Below the pieces are notes generated by a model. The model was not told where the DNA came from. It saw only the letters and a list, made by a program, of their open reading frames with translations, and did no database searches. A stretch of DNA of 64,000 bases from the NCBI GenBank assembly GCA_041674705.1, contig JBAYVF010000002.1, positions 83,659-147,658 on the forward strand, given 5' to 3'. Origin of the DNA: Aquincolibacterium sp041674705. Its GTDB lineage: Bacteria; Omnitrophota; Omnitrophia; Omnitrophales; Aquincolibacteriaceae. The position numbers and the translations under genes were made by a program. Shown piece after piece: positions 36,282 to 44,653 of the stretch (positions are counted from its first letter, which is position 1; each line of letters starts with the position of its first letter).

Positions 36282-36650
36282 ATGCAAAAGAATATTCTCG
36301 TGATCGATAGTGACCCCGTGGCTGGAGAAAAGATCGCGGCAGTCCTGCGAGGGGAAGGGTACGCAGCTGCGGTATCGTCGAATTTTGAGGATGCCTGTCA
36401 AAAAGCACGCCAGAAAATTCCGGCTCTTGTCGTTATCGATATGGGCATACCGGACATTGCAGGATTTGAAGCTTGTCGCAAGATCAAGGAGATGTTCAAG
36501 CCGCGTCCGCCGCGGGTAATTGTAATCACCGGTAAAATCACTATGGCCGATCGCATGCGGGCTCGAACGGTGGGGGCGGATGATTTCGTCGCCAAGACTT
36601 TGGATATGTCTAACTTGATACAAAGTGTGCGGAAGATTTTTACATTGTGA
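36282..36650 (+). CDS. Stand-alone response-regulator receiver domain
   Basis: 122 residues, receiver domain only: acidic pocket IDSDP near the N-terminus, phospho-acceptor Asp in VVIDMGIPDIAGFE, conserved Thr in VITG and Lys in FVAKTLD. No output domain. ATG 36282 has GGAG nine bases upstream. The 194 bp between ClC and this gene contain nothing recognisable. It closes the plus-strand run. Confidence 0.88.
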   Translation: MQKNILVIDSDPVAGEKIAAVLRGEGYAAAVSSNFEDACQKARQKIPALVVIDMGIPDIAGFEACRKIKEMFKPRPPRVIVITGKITMADRMRARTVGADDFVAKTLDMSNLIQSVRKIFTL

Positions 36651-36872
36651 GGATGGCAGAGTTGCCATACGGCTCTTTTTAAATAAAAAGGGATTGAAAA
36701 TCCGAGACGCTGGCTCGGAAATTATCTCTTACCCCGCTATGGATACTTACTGGACATACAAAAGAGAGAAAAACTGCAGGCTGTTTTCTTTTTGCTCTTA
36801 ATCCCAATCGCCCTTATCCAGTCCTCCCGCATTTAGCGCGAGATCCGAGGGGCTCCACAGGTATTCGATTTC

Positions 36873-37511
36873 ATGATACTCTTTGGCATGAGGAGAACCT
36901 TCTTGGGGAACTTGAGCGATGAAACTAAAAAGGGATCACGTCGGCACCGGCTCCGAGCCGTTGATCTTCAAAATATCGAAGGCGATTCCGTTGCGCGGCT
37001 CACGGGATTCGAGAACGAAGTTTTAACTGGAATACGAACTTTCGGGGATTCTCCGCTAGAAAAACTGATTTCCGAGGAAGAGGCTCCCTCCCTGCGCAAT
37101 CAGGATATCCAGAGACTACGGCGACTTCGACGTTATATCAAATACGCCCGGCTTACTCCGAAACAAAGGCGGGCTTATGAACTGTTTTCTCTCAGCCGGG
37201 ACTCCGATATGACACTCCGTAAACTTTCCGCAAAGCTTGGGATCAGTCTCTCAAGCGCATGGGCCAGAGTTAAAGGGGCTGTTAAGCGGCTTGAGCAGAT
37301 CAAGAAACGCCAAGAAGAAGGCGCAAAACTGAAGGCGATCCTGGATGGAGTCCTTTACGCCGGGAAACTGAAGCGTGTCTTCCTCCTTTATTTCGAAAGA
37401 TGCTGGCCTCCGCCTATGATCGCCAGATCTCTCCACTCGAACCTTTCCACGATCTACAGCAATCTCCGCACGATACGCTTTCTTGCCAAGGCCTATTCTT
37501 CGGAAAAATAG
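36873..37511 (+). CDS. Sigma-region-4-like HTH protein of the integrated element
   Basis: 212 residues, basic. The middle part (LTPKQRRAYELFSL, then MTLRKLSAKLGISLSSAWAR) has the pattern of sigma-70 region 4 or a phage-type HTH. The C-terminal 60 residues suggest a second small HTH. ATG 36873 or 36888 could start it. It is the first gene of the foreign-looking block ending at tRNA-His. The 222 bp before it hold a small ATGGCA/TGCCAT hairpin followed by a T-run (a possible terminator) and no clear promoter. Confidence 0.55.
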   Translation: MILFGMRRTFLGNLSDETKKGSRRHRLRAVDLQNIEGDSVARLTGFENEVLTGIRTFGDSPLEKLISEEEAPSLRNQDIQRLRRLRRYIKYARLTPKQRRAYELFSLSRDSDMTLRKLSAKLGISLSSAWARVKGAVKRLEQIKKRQEEGAKLKAILDGVLYAGKLKRVFLLYFERCWPPPMIARSLHSNLSTIYSNLRTIRFLAKAYSSEK

Positions 37512-37961
37512 GATCCTTCTGGCAGGTACGAAAAATAATTACGCACCTGTAGAAAAATCCTCGAACAAAACTGGCTGATTTGCCCTAATGTAAGGGGACC
37601 TTTTGAGGTTTTAGCCTCAGATCTTCTTCCCCAAGCCGCTACGTATAGGGGCGGCGGGATTCGTTTTGGCGAGTCCCGCGACTTTCGGGGACCTAAAGCC
37701 CTGCATTCCCTGATATTCTGAGATTAAAGGCCTCAAGGGAATGGCTAGCTGTCCGGTCTTTAAGGGAACAAATTCTTGCCCGATTGGGCAAACTTAAAGG
37801 AGCCGGATTCTGTCATGAACCAAGTGCCATCCGAAGTTCTCTCCACTGCGAAACCCGCATTGCGTTCCGTCTGTTCTGACGAATTCCCTAAGCGAAGCCG
37901 TATGCTTATTGCTTTTTTTAGGCATACACAGGATGGGGAAAAAGGGTGGGGTCCAGAGTTT
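37512..37961. other. Gene-free stretch in the integrated element
   Basis: No convincing gene on either strand. It contains an imperfect hairpin GCGGGATTCG/CGAGTCCCGC near 37650-37680 and a GTATGC/GGCATAC hairpin around a T-rich loop (about 37900-37927) that could be a terminator. It leads directly into the nested inverted repeat upstream of the replication-relaxation gene. Confidence 0.5.
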
Positions 37962-38122
37962 CCCCCGGCATTTTCTCGTAAGTCCTTTACCTGCCTCGCA
38001 AAAGCCGCTCGACTTCTTTCCCGACCAATCCCTCTCTTCATAAGCATTTTGAGGGGAGATGGATTGGTCGGGAAAGGGATGCTTGTTGCTCGGCAGGTAA
38101 AGCATTCGTTTGATGCCGGGGG
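37962..38122. repeat. Triple nested inverted repeat before the replication-relaxation gene
   Basis: Three perfect, concentric inverted repeats: CCCCCGGCAT/ATGCCGGGGG (37962-37971/38113-38122), TTTACCTGCC/GGCAGGTAAA (37986-37995/38092-38101) and CTTTCCCGACCAATCC/GGATTGGTCGGGAAAG (38016-38031/38061-38076). The unpaired spacers are 11-20 nt. The outermost right arm ends ten bases before the next start codon. This could be a regulatory hairpin, a replication/transfer origin or a single-stranded recombination substrate. Confidence 0.75.
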
Positions 38123-38131
38123 GAATGGGTT

Positions 38132-39061
38132 ATGAAGTTGATGGTAAGGGATTGCAATATTCTTGCGTGGCTCTTGCATATGAAATTCAGTCATCTGGAT
38201 CAGATCGGCCGGAAGTTTTTTCCGGGATGTAATATTCACCGGGCACCGTACAGGCGAATGCTGAAGCTGATGGATGCGGGGCTTGTGGCTACCCGGAAGG
38301 TTTATAGCGATCCGAGGGATTTGTATATTCCGACACAGGCGGTGATAAAAGTGTTGGAGGACAGTGGCAATCCATTTGCCATCGCGCTTGCCAAGGATAA
38401 GACCTTTCCCAATTACTTTCACGATCGGGGTTTGGTCGATATGCGGATACTCTTTGAGGAGCTTGGGATCGGCCTCTGGATACCGGAACGGGTGATCCGT
38501 TCCGTGAAACCCCGTGGAGGTTCGCCGGACGCTTTGATCTTAAACGTGGATCAAGTCTATGCGGTTGAATATGAGCGGACAGAAAAGGAGCCTGCCCGGT
38601 ACAAGAAGATATTCGACCGCTTCAACTATTCGGACAAGTTCGCAAAGGTGCTATACATTCTGCCGACTGAAAAACGGATCGAATCCTTGAAAAAGAAAAT
38701 GGGCTATATCTGGCAGAAGTTTTACTTCGTAAGCGAAGAGTGCCTGCATCTCGAAAAGGGGGATGCTGTTTCCCGCTCATCCCAAGGAGAACTGCCTATA
38801 AGGGCACTCGCAGAATACTCCATGACCGGAAGTCTTCATGATATGACCCGGGAAGAGATCAAAGAGGTGGTGGAATCCAAAACTCCGGGTGCATGGCAGA
38901 ATAGCAAGCTATTCGCTTCATACGGTGGCGGGGGCGATCCGTGTGACGATGATTCTGATTTTGACGATGATACGGATTCGGACGATGATGATGATCCGCA
39001 AATAGATCCGGGAGAAAACCGGGATGGCGACGATGATGATGAGGAGGACGAAGGCCGATGA
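38132..39061 (+). CDS. Replication-relaxation-like protein with acidic tail
   Basis: 309 residues. An N-terminal winged helix (about 1-75: FSHLDQIGRKFFPG, then RRMLKLMDAGLVATRK) is followed by a restriction-endonuclease-like fold region with PDALILNVDQVYAVEYERTEK. This is the arrangement of plasmid/ICE replication-relaxation proteins. The last 45 residues are almost all Asp/Glu, a DNA-mimic-like or partner-binding tail. Start ATG 38132. It overlaps the next gene by four bases. Confidence 0.6.
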   Translation: MKLMVRDCNILAWLLHMKFSHLDQIGRKFFPGCNIHRAPYRRMLKLMDAGLVATRKVYSDPRDLYIPTQAVIKVLEDSGNPFAIALAKDKTFPNYFHDRGLVDMRILFEELGIGLWIPERVIRSVKPRGGSPDALILNVDQVYAVEYERTEKEPARYKKIFDRFNYSDKFAKVLYILPTEKRIESLKKKMGYIWQKFYFVSEECLHLEKGDAVSRSSQGELPIRALAEYSMTGSLHDMTREEIKEVVESKTPGAWQNSKLFASYGGGGDPCDDDSDFDDDTDSDDDDDPQIDPGENRDGDDDDEEDEGR

Positions 39062-39276
39062 TCCGGCAGACGCCTCTCAAAACCATCCGAGCTTACTGCC
39101 TTCAGTGTGCCGGAGGGCATCCCAAAGAGGTTCGATACTGCTCCGTCCAGGAATGTCCCTTGCATTTCTATCGTTTCGGGACAAATCCGCACCGGCAGGG
39201 TGTGGGACCCGGAAGGATCATTTTTCGCATGGAAACCGTTGTTGAGTCGGCAAAAATCTCAAAAGAATCAGAATAA
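39058..39276 (+). CDS. Small zinc-finger-like protein
   Basis: 72 residues with AYCLQCAGG and YCSVQECPLHFYRFG: two Cys pairs (C-x2-C and C-x4-C) in a pattern common in small prophage/ICE proteins. Zn binding is likely and function is unknown. ATG 39058 overlaps the preceding stop (ATGA), so translation is coupled. Confidence 0.65.
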   Translation: MIRQTPLKTIRAYCLQCAGGHPKEVRYCSVQECPLHFYRFGTNPHRQGVGPGRIIFRMETVVESAKISKESE

Positions 39277-39326
39277 AACGAAGATCTGGAAAATCACCAA
39301 CCCTAGGGAAAGGAGGTTAGGAAAAG

Positions 39327-39344
39327 ATGAAACAACGAAAATGA
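39327..39344 (+). CDS. Five-codon leader ORF (MKQRK)
   Basis: AGGAGG at 39311-39316 is correctly spaced for ATG 39327 but not for the next gene's ATG at 39341. The mini-ORF stops at TGA 39342-39344, overlapping that ATG in a TGA/ATG arrangement. This looks like translational coupling through a leader peptide. Confidence 0.4.
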   Translation: MKQRK

Positions 39345-39592
39345 TTCAAAAGAAAGGCCGGTGGCTACATCGGAAACCCATTCATTTTGAAGTGAGGATC
39401 GTTGCCTGCGGCGTTTATCCCGAACTGGACCGTAATCCCGGAAATTTCTTTGCGCAGATGACAGAGAATGATCGCGAGGATGAATTTGTGGAGGTTTTGG
39501 GGCATTTGTGGGCGGGAACAATCCGTGAAGGCTCGAAAACCCCGGTAGAGCCAGCGAAAGATCAGCTCGGATTACGAGTTGCAAATGCATAG
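39341..39592 (+). CDS. Small hypothetical protein of the integrated element
   Basis: 83 residues, mixed charge, no family recognised. The same frame runs upstream to 39107 but overlaps the zinc-finger gene in another frame, so ATG 39341 is preferred. It sits between the zinc-finger gene and the recombinase gene. Confidence 0.45.
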   Translation: MIQKKGRWLHRKPIHFEVRIVACGVYPELDRNPGNFFAQMTENDREDEFVEVLGHLWAGTIREGSKTPVEPAKDQLGLRVANA

Positions 39593-39638
39593 ATAATGAG
39601 TATATTGTACTCATGCGAAGAATCCGGAGAGGGCTACG

Positions 39639-41480
39639 ATGAAGAAAACCAGAAGATGGAACAAGATCACAACGATTCATCACTTCAAGAATTTAGAAAC
39701 GGTTCGCGTTTTTGGAATCGCAAGGGTTTCTACTGATAAGCAAGCTAAGTACGGAGAATCTCTTGAGCATCAACGTGAAGTGATCTCGAATTGGGTCAAG
39801 TCCAAGGCAAGCATCAATGTGCCGCAGGAATGGAAGGTCGTTGATCTTTTCATTGAAAATGATGATAAGGATGGTGTCAAAAGAGGCAGAACAGCGACTA
39901 AACGGGAAGGGAGACACGGCCTTTCGAAAGCGCTTGAGCTTGCGAAGGCGCGTTTAGTCGATGTGGTCGTGGTAACGAAACTAGACCGGATTGCCCGAAA
40001 CGTAAAGGATTACATCGATATTTCCGCCGAGTTTAACGAAAACGACGTGGCGTTGGTCTGTCTCGACCTCGACATTGATACCTCAACGCCTGATGGCCAG
40101 ATGATCATGCGAAATCATGCGAATCTGGCCCAATGGCAGGCGGAGCGCATTGCTCAATATAGCGTGGAGACCGTGAAACGCCATGCAAAGCAGGGCAGAC
40201 CCCTTGGCTCTCCGCCGATGGGATATCGTGTTATCCATCAAGCTGATGGAAAACACACATTGAAACCTGATCCGGTTTATCAAAAACACATCGAAGTCAT
40301 TGATAAGCTTTATCTGACTTCTCAAAGTCTGGACCGGGTTGTTCGAGAGCTTCATAATAAAGGATATAAAAGCCCCAAAGGGAAAACATACTCGAAGCCG
40401 CAAGTCTCACGGATTCTTCAGAACATCCGCTACACGGGCCGACAGGAATATGATGGTGCTGTTTATGACGGTAACTGGCCGTCTCTTCGGTCTTCTGCTA
40501 CTCAAGCCATGATCGAAAAGATCTTTAACCGGAATCGGAAACATCGTCGCAGCATCACTCGCCCCATGCGCTATGCTTATCTTCTCCAAGGATTGCTGAA
40601 ATGTCCTCACTGCCATTCGAGCATGACTCCTAAATCCGGAACGGGAAGGCATGGAAAAAACTATCCGTATTACTTGTGCGTGAAAGCGGATAAAACGGAG
40701 GGTATCGATTGCGAGGAAATTTATCTCCCGGCAGAAGCGATTGATAATGCTGTGATCGATTATTTAAAAGAGCTTCGTCTGAAACCCGGTGTCATTGAAA
40801 AAGTTATTGGAAAAGCGAATGATTCGACTTCGTCACGGATAGGACATATTCAGAAAGACCTTGAGCGGGTGCGCGAGAAGCTGAAAGACGTCCGCACTAA
40901 AATCTCGAACTTGGTGGACATCCTTGCGGATAAAGGTGTTTCCCAGCTCAAAGCGATCAAAGAAAAACTCGAGATGCTGGACCAGGAAGAAAAAGAGCTT
41001 ACGCTTGAGGAAAAACGTTTGGATCAAGAAACAAGGGCCGAAAAAGCCCAAGCGTCAGCCGCTCACCAGCAGATCCAAAGTCTCAACCTTTTCAGCGACT
41101 TATTCCGCTTGAACAAAGATCGGCCGGAAAAAATTAAAATGATCCTCCCGCGTTTTGTGAACTTTGTAGTTTGCCATATGACGGACAAGCAAAAAGGGAT
41201 CGGGCGGCTTGATGTGGGGCTTTTTGGCAAACCGTTTATTGGTGACGGCAATGCGGAAATATGGAATGAGGCTTTACAGGAATTGGCGGTTCAGTACCAA
41301 AAAGAGTCTTCTAAGGACTCTATTGCCCCCGGATCAGCAAACCCTCTTTTGACCAGAGGGTTGCTGGTTCGTCCGGGAGGAACAACTGGGGTCCCTTGTG
41401 CTATTCCTGGTGAACCAAAAAAAATAACAAAATTTTTGGTTCGCCCGGGAGTAATAAATGGGGCGGTCGACGGGATTTGA
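39639..41480 (+). CDS. Large serine recombinase (integrase)
   Basis: 613 residues. The resolvase/invertase catalytic domain has nucleophile Ser in GIARVSTDKQ (about residue 30) and KLDRIARN. A recombinase domain follows (about 195-300), then a zinc ribbon (CPHCHSSM with YLCVKADKTEGIDC) and a long coiled coil (about 395-475). It integrates or excises the element by serine-dependent strand exchange. The final 45 or so residues are odd: they run through a 13-bp terminator-like hairpin and take the stop codon from the tRNA-His gene on the other strand, suggesting an original end near 41330 and read-through created by the insertion. Confidence 0.93.
   Translation: MKKTRRWNKITTIHHFKNLETVRVFGIARVSTDKQAKYGESLEHQREVISNWVKSKASINVPQEWKVVDLFIENDDKDGVKRGRTATKREGRHGLSKALELAKARLVDVVVVTKLDRIARNVKDYIDISAEFNENDVALVCLDLDIDTSTPDGQMIMRNHANLAQWQAERIAQYSVETVKRHAKQGRPLGSPPMGYRVIHQADGKHTLKPDPVYQKHIEVIDKLYLTSQSLDRVVRELHNKGYKSPKGKTYSKPQVSRILQNIRYTGRQEYDGAVYDGNWPSLRSSATQAMIEKIFNRNRKHRRSITRPMRYAYLLQGLLKCPHCHSSMTPKSGTGRHGKNYPYYLCVKADKTEGIDCEEIYLPAEAIDNAVIDYLKELRLKPGVIEKVIGKANDSTSSRIGHIQKDLERVREKLKDVRTKISNLVDILADKGVSQLKAIKEKLEMLDQEEKELTLEEKRLDQETRAEKAQASAAHQQIQSLNLFSDLFRLNKDRPEKIKMILPRFVNFVVCHMTDKQKGIGRLDVGLFGKPFIGDGNAEIWNEALQELAVQYQKESSKDSIAPGSANPLLTRGLLVRPGGTTGVPCAIPGEPKKITKFLVRPGVINGAVDGI
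41366..41451. repeat. Direct repeats at the recombinase/tRNA junction
   Basis: GGTTCGTCCGGGAG (41366-41379) and GGTTCGCCCGGGAG (41438-41451) match at 13 of 14 positions, 72 bp apart, between the recombinase and tRNA-His. They may be parts of the attachment site. Neither is a clear duplicate of the tRNA 3' end. Confidence 0.45.
41409..41445 (+). terminator. Terminator-like hairpin inside the recombinase 3' extension
   Basis: GGTGAACCAAAAA (41409-41421) and TTTTTGGTTCGCC (41433-41445) pair at 12 of 13 positions over an 11-nt loop. A- and T-rich bases at the stem end could terminate in either direction, for the recombinase or the tRNA transcript. Confidence 0.5.
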
Positions 41481-41536
41481 ACCCGCGACCCCAAGATCCA
41501 CAATCTTGTGCTCTAACCAACTGAGCTACGACCGCC
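41459..41536 (-). tRNA. tRNA-His (anticodon GTG), CCA encoded
   Basis: Complete cloverleaf on the minus strand: the extra G at position -1 typical of tRNA-His, acceptor GCGGTCG paired with CGACCGC, discriminator C, D-stem GCTC/GAGC, anticodon loop TTGTGGA, T-arm GCGGGTTCAAATCCCGT and genomic CCA. It marks the right end of the integrated element and supplies the recombinase stop codon in antisense. Confidence 0.96.
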
Positions 41537-41663
41537 ATGATTTTGTTAATGAAATTCGAATGAAACAGGAGGGCATTATAACGAAAAAAGTGTTTTAGGG
41601 AAGGAAGAAAGACATATAATGGCCCAAGCGCAGTGCAATTCTTACTCTGGGGAGGGGATATTC

Positions 41664-41861
41664 ATGAGAGAGTTTTTGGTTGGGTTGCTGGTGATCGTGA
41701 TGGCCTTGGTTCTTTCCGGGATCGGGATCCTTCTTTTTCCGCTTTTGCTTGTGATGGGGATGTTCCTTCGTCTAGCCCTTGGGCTGATCATTCTGCTTTT
41801 AGCGATATGGCTCATCGGGAAAGTGACGCTTTATCTGATCGAAGCTCTTCGGAAAAAATAA
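41664..41861 (+). CDS. Small hydrophobic membrane protein
   Basis: 65 residues, nearly all hydrophobic: two membrane helices (about 3-32 and 35-58) with a KK tail. ATG 41664 follows GGGGAGG, whereas the frame start at 41619 has no ribosome site. A TATAAT-like box lies at about 41613-41618. No family recognised. Confidence 0.55.
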   Translation: MREFLVGLLVIVMALVLSGIGILLFPLLLVMGMFLRLALGLIILLLAIWLIGKVTLYLIEALRKK

Positions 41862-41879
41862 GTCGGCATAGGATAACTT

Positions 41880-42131
41880 ATGGAACGGTTAATGACGGCG
41901 AAGCAAGTGAGTGAGTTGATCGAGGTGAAACCTTCCACGGTCTATCAATGGGTCCATCTGGGGCTCATCCCTTACGTGAAGCTTGGCAAATGTGTGCGTT
42001 TTAAGAAAGCCGAGCTTTTTCGCTGGATCGACAAGAACTTCCGCAAAGAACGCATTTCCTTCCGGTCAGCTGAAAAGGTCCTCGGTAAATATCCTTCTTC
42101 CAAACAGAAAGAATTCTTCGAGTTGGAATGA
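41880..42131 (+). CDS. Excisionase/MerR-type HTH protein
   Basis: 83 residues. The helix-turn-helix domain MTAKQVSELIEVKPSTVYQW followed by VRFKKAELFRWID is the standard helix_turn_helix_17 pattern of excisionases and small DNA-binding proteins. It might belong to the integrated element next door, but it lies beyond the tRNA, so it may equally be resident. Confidence 0.75.
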   Translation: MERLMTAKQVSELIEVKPSTVYQWVHLGLIPYVKLGKCVRFKKAELFRWIDKNFRKERISFRSAEKVLGKYPSSKQKEFFELE

Positions 42132-42147
42132 CCGCGGATAGCGTAAT

Positions 42148-42201
42148 GAGTACGGGGTACGGCGAAGAAAAACACATGACGCCGTACGCCTTACACCGTA
42201 C
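42148..42201. repeat. Heptamer-array hairpin GTACGG, copy P1
   Basis: GAGTACGGGGTACGGCG (42148-42164) faces CGCCGTACGCCTTACACCG and further bases (42180-42201) across a 15-nt A-rich loop. It belongs to a family of seven GTACGG-unit elements between 42.1 and 52.2 kb. Confidence 0.7.
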
Positions 42202-42313
42202 GGGCGTTCTTGCTTTCCCTCTTTAGTAGGCCTACAATAAAGTCGTAGATAGAAGTGCCGGAAGTTGGGCGATTCGTGGATTTTACACCCTAGCGGCAAC
42301 TAGGAGGTGTGCT

Positions 42314-42502
42314 ATGACAGATCCTCAGAGGCATAAATTGGTCGCCAGTGGCGCGTTGGCAATGACCGTGTGTCTGATCCTTTATTTGATCGTGTTCGGA
42401 CTCCACTCTTTTGATCCGAAGAGTTTGATCCTTTTTGTCGGATTTTTTGCGGTGGCCGCGAAGCTTTCTACGGTTAAGCATAAACACAATCCGATGATCT
42501 AA
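42314..42502 (+). CDS. Small two-helix membrane protein
   Basis: 62 residues with two hydrophobic helices (about 10-29 and 36-50) and a His/Lys-rich end. AGGAGG lies seven bases before ATG 42314, one of the best ribosome sites in the window. No family recognised. Confidence 0.6.
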   Translation: MTDPQRHKLVASGALAMTVCLILYLIVFGLHSFDPKSLILFVGFFAVAAKLSTVKHKHNPMI

Positions 42503-42526
42503 CGCCGTACGCCTTCCGTCGTACGA
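42503..42526. repeat. GTACGG-type half array, copy P2
   Basis: A single arm (CGCCGTACGCCTTCCG and so on) with no opposing arm, directly after the small membrane gene and before prfB. Confidence 0.45.
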
Positions 42527-42591
42527 AAGTGTTTTAGCGGCGCTCTTTTGCGATTGTAAATCCAGCCTTCCTTCAGTACACTACTCAGCTT

Positions 42592-43699
42592 ATGAAAGAA
42601 GAAATTACTGCACTCAAGGACCGCCTTACGGATCTCAAGGAAAAGCTCCAAGAGATAAGGGGGTATCTTTGACCTGGAGGCCCAGGAGCGCGAGATCTCT
42701 GATATTAATATAAAAATGACCGCGGCGGATTTCTGGGACCACCCGCAAAGTGCCCAGGCCACGGTCGAGCGCCTAAAAATCCTCAAAAAAGTCGTGGAAC
42801 CCTGGCACAAGGCCCATCAAGCTTCCGGCGATCTTCTGGAACTGATCGGGATGATGGATGAAAATCAGGGAGAATCGCTTAAAGAATTTCAGGACGACGT
42901 CGCAAAACTTTCCCGGGAAGTCGAGCTCCTTGAATTTCAGCGCCTTTTATCTGGACCCTTTGATCCCAATAATGCGATCGTGAGCATCAACTCCGGCGCG
43001 GGCGGGACCGAGGCTTGCGATTGGGCGCAAATGCTTTATCGGATGTACACGCGCTGGGCAGAGCAACATGATTACGCGGTTCAAATGGTCGATCTGATGC
43101 AAGGGGAAGAAGCCGGCATTAAGAGCGCGACTTTTATCGTGCAAGGCGCCTACGCATACGGTTATTTGAAAGCGGAGTCGGGTGTGCACCGGCTTGTGCG
43201 TATTTCGCCCTTTGATGCCAACAAACGCCGACATACTTCGTTCGCGTCCATGGATGTGATTGCGGAGGTGGATGATATCCCCGAGATCGATATCCGGGAC
43301 GAGGATATCCGGGTCGATGCTTTCCGGGCGGGCGGTGCGGGAGGGCAGCATGTGAACAAGACCTCAAGCGCGATCCGTATCACGCATCTTGCGACCGGGA
43401 TCGTCACGCAGTGCCAGAATGAACGTTCGCAGACTCAGAACAAGCAGGTGGCGATGAAGGTTTTGAAGTCCCGCCTGTATGAAAGATTGATTCAGGAAAA
43501 AGAAGCGGCGATGGCCACGCAGTACGGGCCCAAAAAAAAGATCGAGTGGGGTTCTCAGATCCGCTCGTATGTGTTCCATCCTTACACGATGGTGAAAGAT
43601 CACCGTACGGACTGCGAGACTTCAAATGGAGACGCGGTGATGGACGGGAAGCTCGACGAATTCATCGAAGCTTATTTGAAACAGAATGTGTCTAAATAG
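42592..43699 (+). CDS. prfB: Peptide chain release factor 2 (programmed +1 frameshift)
   Basis: Releases peptides at UGA/UAA. The first 26 codons (42592-42669) end at an in-frame TGA (42670-42672). The sequence AGGGGGTATCTTTGAC (42658-42673) is the exact autoregulatory frameshift site: an internal Shine-Dalgarno, slippery CTT and the TGA sensed by RF2. After the shift translation resumes at 42671 for 342 residues, 368 in total. The GGQ catalytic loop is present (GGAGGQHVNKTSSA). The UGA-specificity region is not resolvable by eye. No good ribosome site precedes ATG 42592. Confidence 0.97.
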
Positions 43700-43700
43700 T

Positions 43701-43766
43701 GCGGCGTACGGGGTACGGAGTACGGCGATTTTTTTTCGCGGTGCGCCGTACGCCTACTCCTTACCT
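43701..43766. repeat. Heptamer-array hairpin GTACGG, copy P3
   Basis: Left arm 43701-43727 has GTACGGG, GTACGGA and GTACGGC in tandem. Right arm 43744-43766 is the complement with drift. The loop includes eight consecutive Ts, so it could terminate prfB. Confidence 0.75.
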
Positions 43767-43777
43767 AGGGGGTTGAA

Positions 43778-44575
43778 ATGAAGAAGCTGAGTCAGCTAGG
43801 ACTGATCTTGATGGTATGTTTTGCGTTCTCGGGTTGTGTCGTCCAGGTCGAGGATGGACAGGTCGGTGTGAAAAATGATTTCGGGCATATCGGTGATGAG
43901 GTTTTGAACGCCGGTTGGCACTTCTTTGTGCCGGCGGTGACGCAGATCGAGCTCTGGAATGTGAAGTTGCAAGAGCTGAAGGAGACCGCCGAGGTGCCTT
44001 CCTCGGAAGGGTTGATCTCTCAGCTGGATATTTCGATCATGTATCAAGTGCCGGCTGACAAAGCGAGCTTTGTCCGTAAAAAGATCGGTCCCTATTATGT
44101 TTCGGTCGTCTTGGAGCCCTATGTCCGCGAAGCGATACGAAACGTGGCGAGTGGTTATGCCGTGAAAGCACTTTATAGCGAAGCGGGGCGTAAGGAGATC
44201 GGGAAGAATATCCTCGATTTCCTGAAAGGGAAGCTGGATGAGAAGGGGATCATTATTCAAGACGTGCTTTTGCGCGACGTGAAACTTCCGCCGTCGTTTT
44301 CTCAAAGCATCGAATTGAAATTAAAAGCCGAGCAGGAAGCGCTCCAGAAGGAATTTGAATTGCAGAAAGCCAAGAAGGATGCTGAGATCGAGGTGGCGAA
44401 AGCGGGAGGTGTTGCGCAAGCCAACCAGATCATCGGAGATTCGCTCAAAAGCAATGACTCTTATTTGAAGTATTTATGGATTCGGAGTCTTAAAGATACG
44501 AAGAATCAGGTGATCTATGTGCCGACCGAAACAGGGCTCCCGATCCTTGAGGCTTCGAGGAATCAGACAAAATAA
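43778..44575 (+). CDS. SPFH/prohibitin-domain lipoprotein
   Basis: 265 residues. The signal peptide has lipobox FSGC (Cys at about 20), so it is probably a lipid-anchored envelope protein. The SPFH/band-7 domain (about 25-190) begins VEDGQVGVKNDFGHI. It is followed by an Ala/Glu/Lys-rich coiled coil (about 185-225), typical of HflK/prohibitin assembly segments. It may organise membrane domains or regulate proteolysis. Flanked on both sides by GTACGG hairpins. Confidence 0.85.
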   Translation: MKKLSQLGLILMVCFAFSGCVVQVEDGQVGVKNDFGHIGDEVLNAGWHFFVPAVTQIELWNVKLQELKETAEVPSSEGLISQLDISIMYQVPADKASFVRKKIGPYYVSVVLEPYVREAIRNVASGYAVKALYSEAGRKEIGKNILDFLKGKLDEKGIIIQDVLLRDVKLPPSFSQSIELKLKAEQEALQKEFELQKAKKDAEIEVAKAGGVAQANQIIGDSLKSNDSYLKYLWIRSLKDTKNQVIYVPTETGLPILEASRNQTK

Positions 44576-44579
44576 AAAA

Positions 44580-44645
44580 AGTACGGCGGAAGGCGTACGG
44601 CGTATCGCGCAAAACACGCCGTACTCCGTACGCCGTACACCTTAC
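44580..44645. repeat. Heptamer-array hairpin GTACGG, copy P4
   Basis: Left arm 44580-44604 and right arm 44616-44645 are built of GTACGGC/GTACGGA units and their complements around an 11-nt loop. It fills the SPFH-secA gap. Confidence 0.75.
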
Positions 44646-44653
44646 GAGGAAAA

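Noticed and set aside
37630..37690. Possible left attachment site resembling the tRNA-His 3' end
   Set aside because: GGGGCGG and CGGGATT are shared, but spacing and the rest differ; not a convincing duplication.
39107..39340. N-terminal extension of the 83-residue ORF
   Set aside because: It overlaps the zinc-finger gene in another frame; the conserved Cys pattern there supports the zinc-finger frame.
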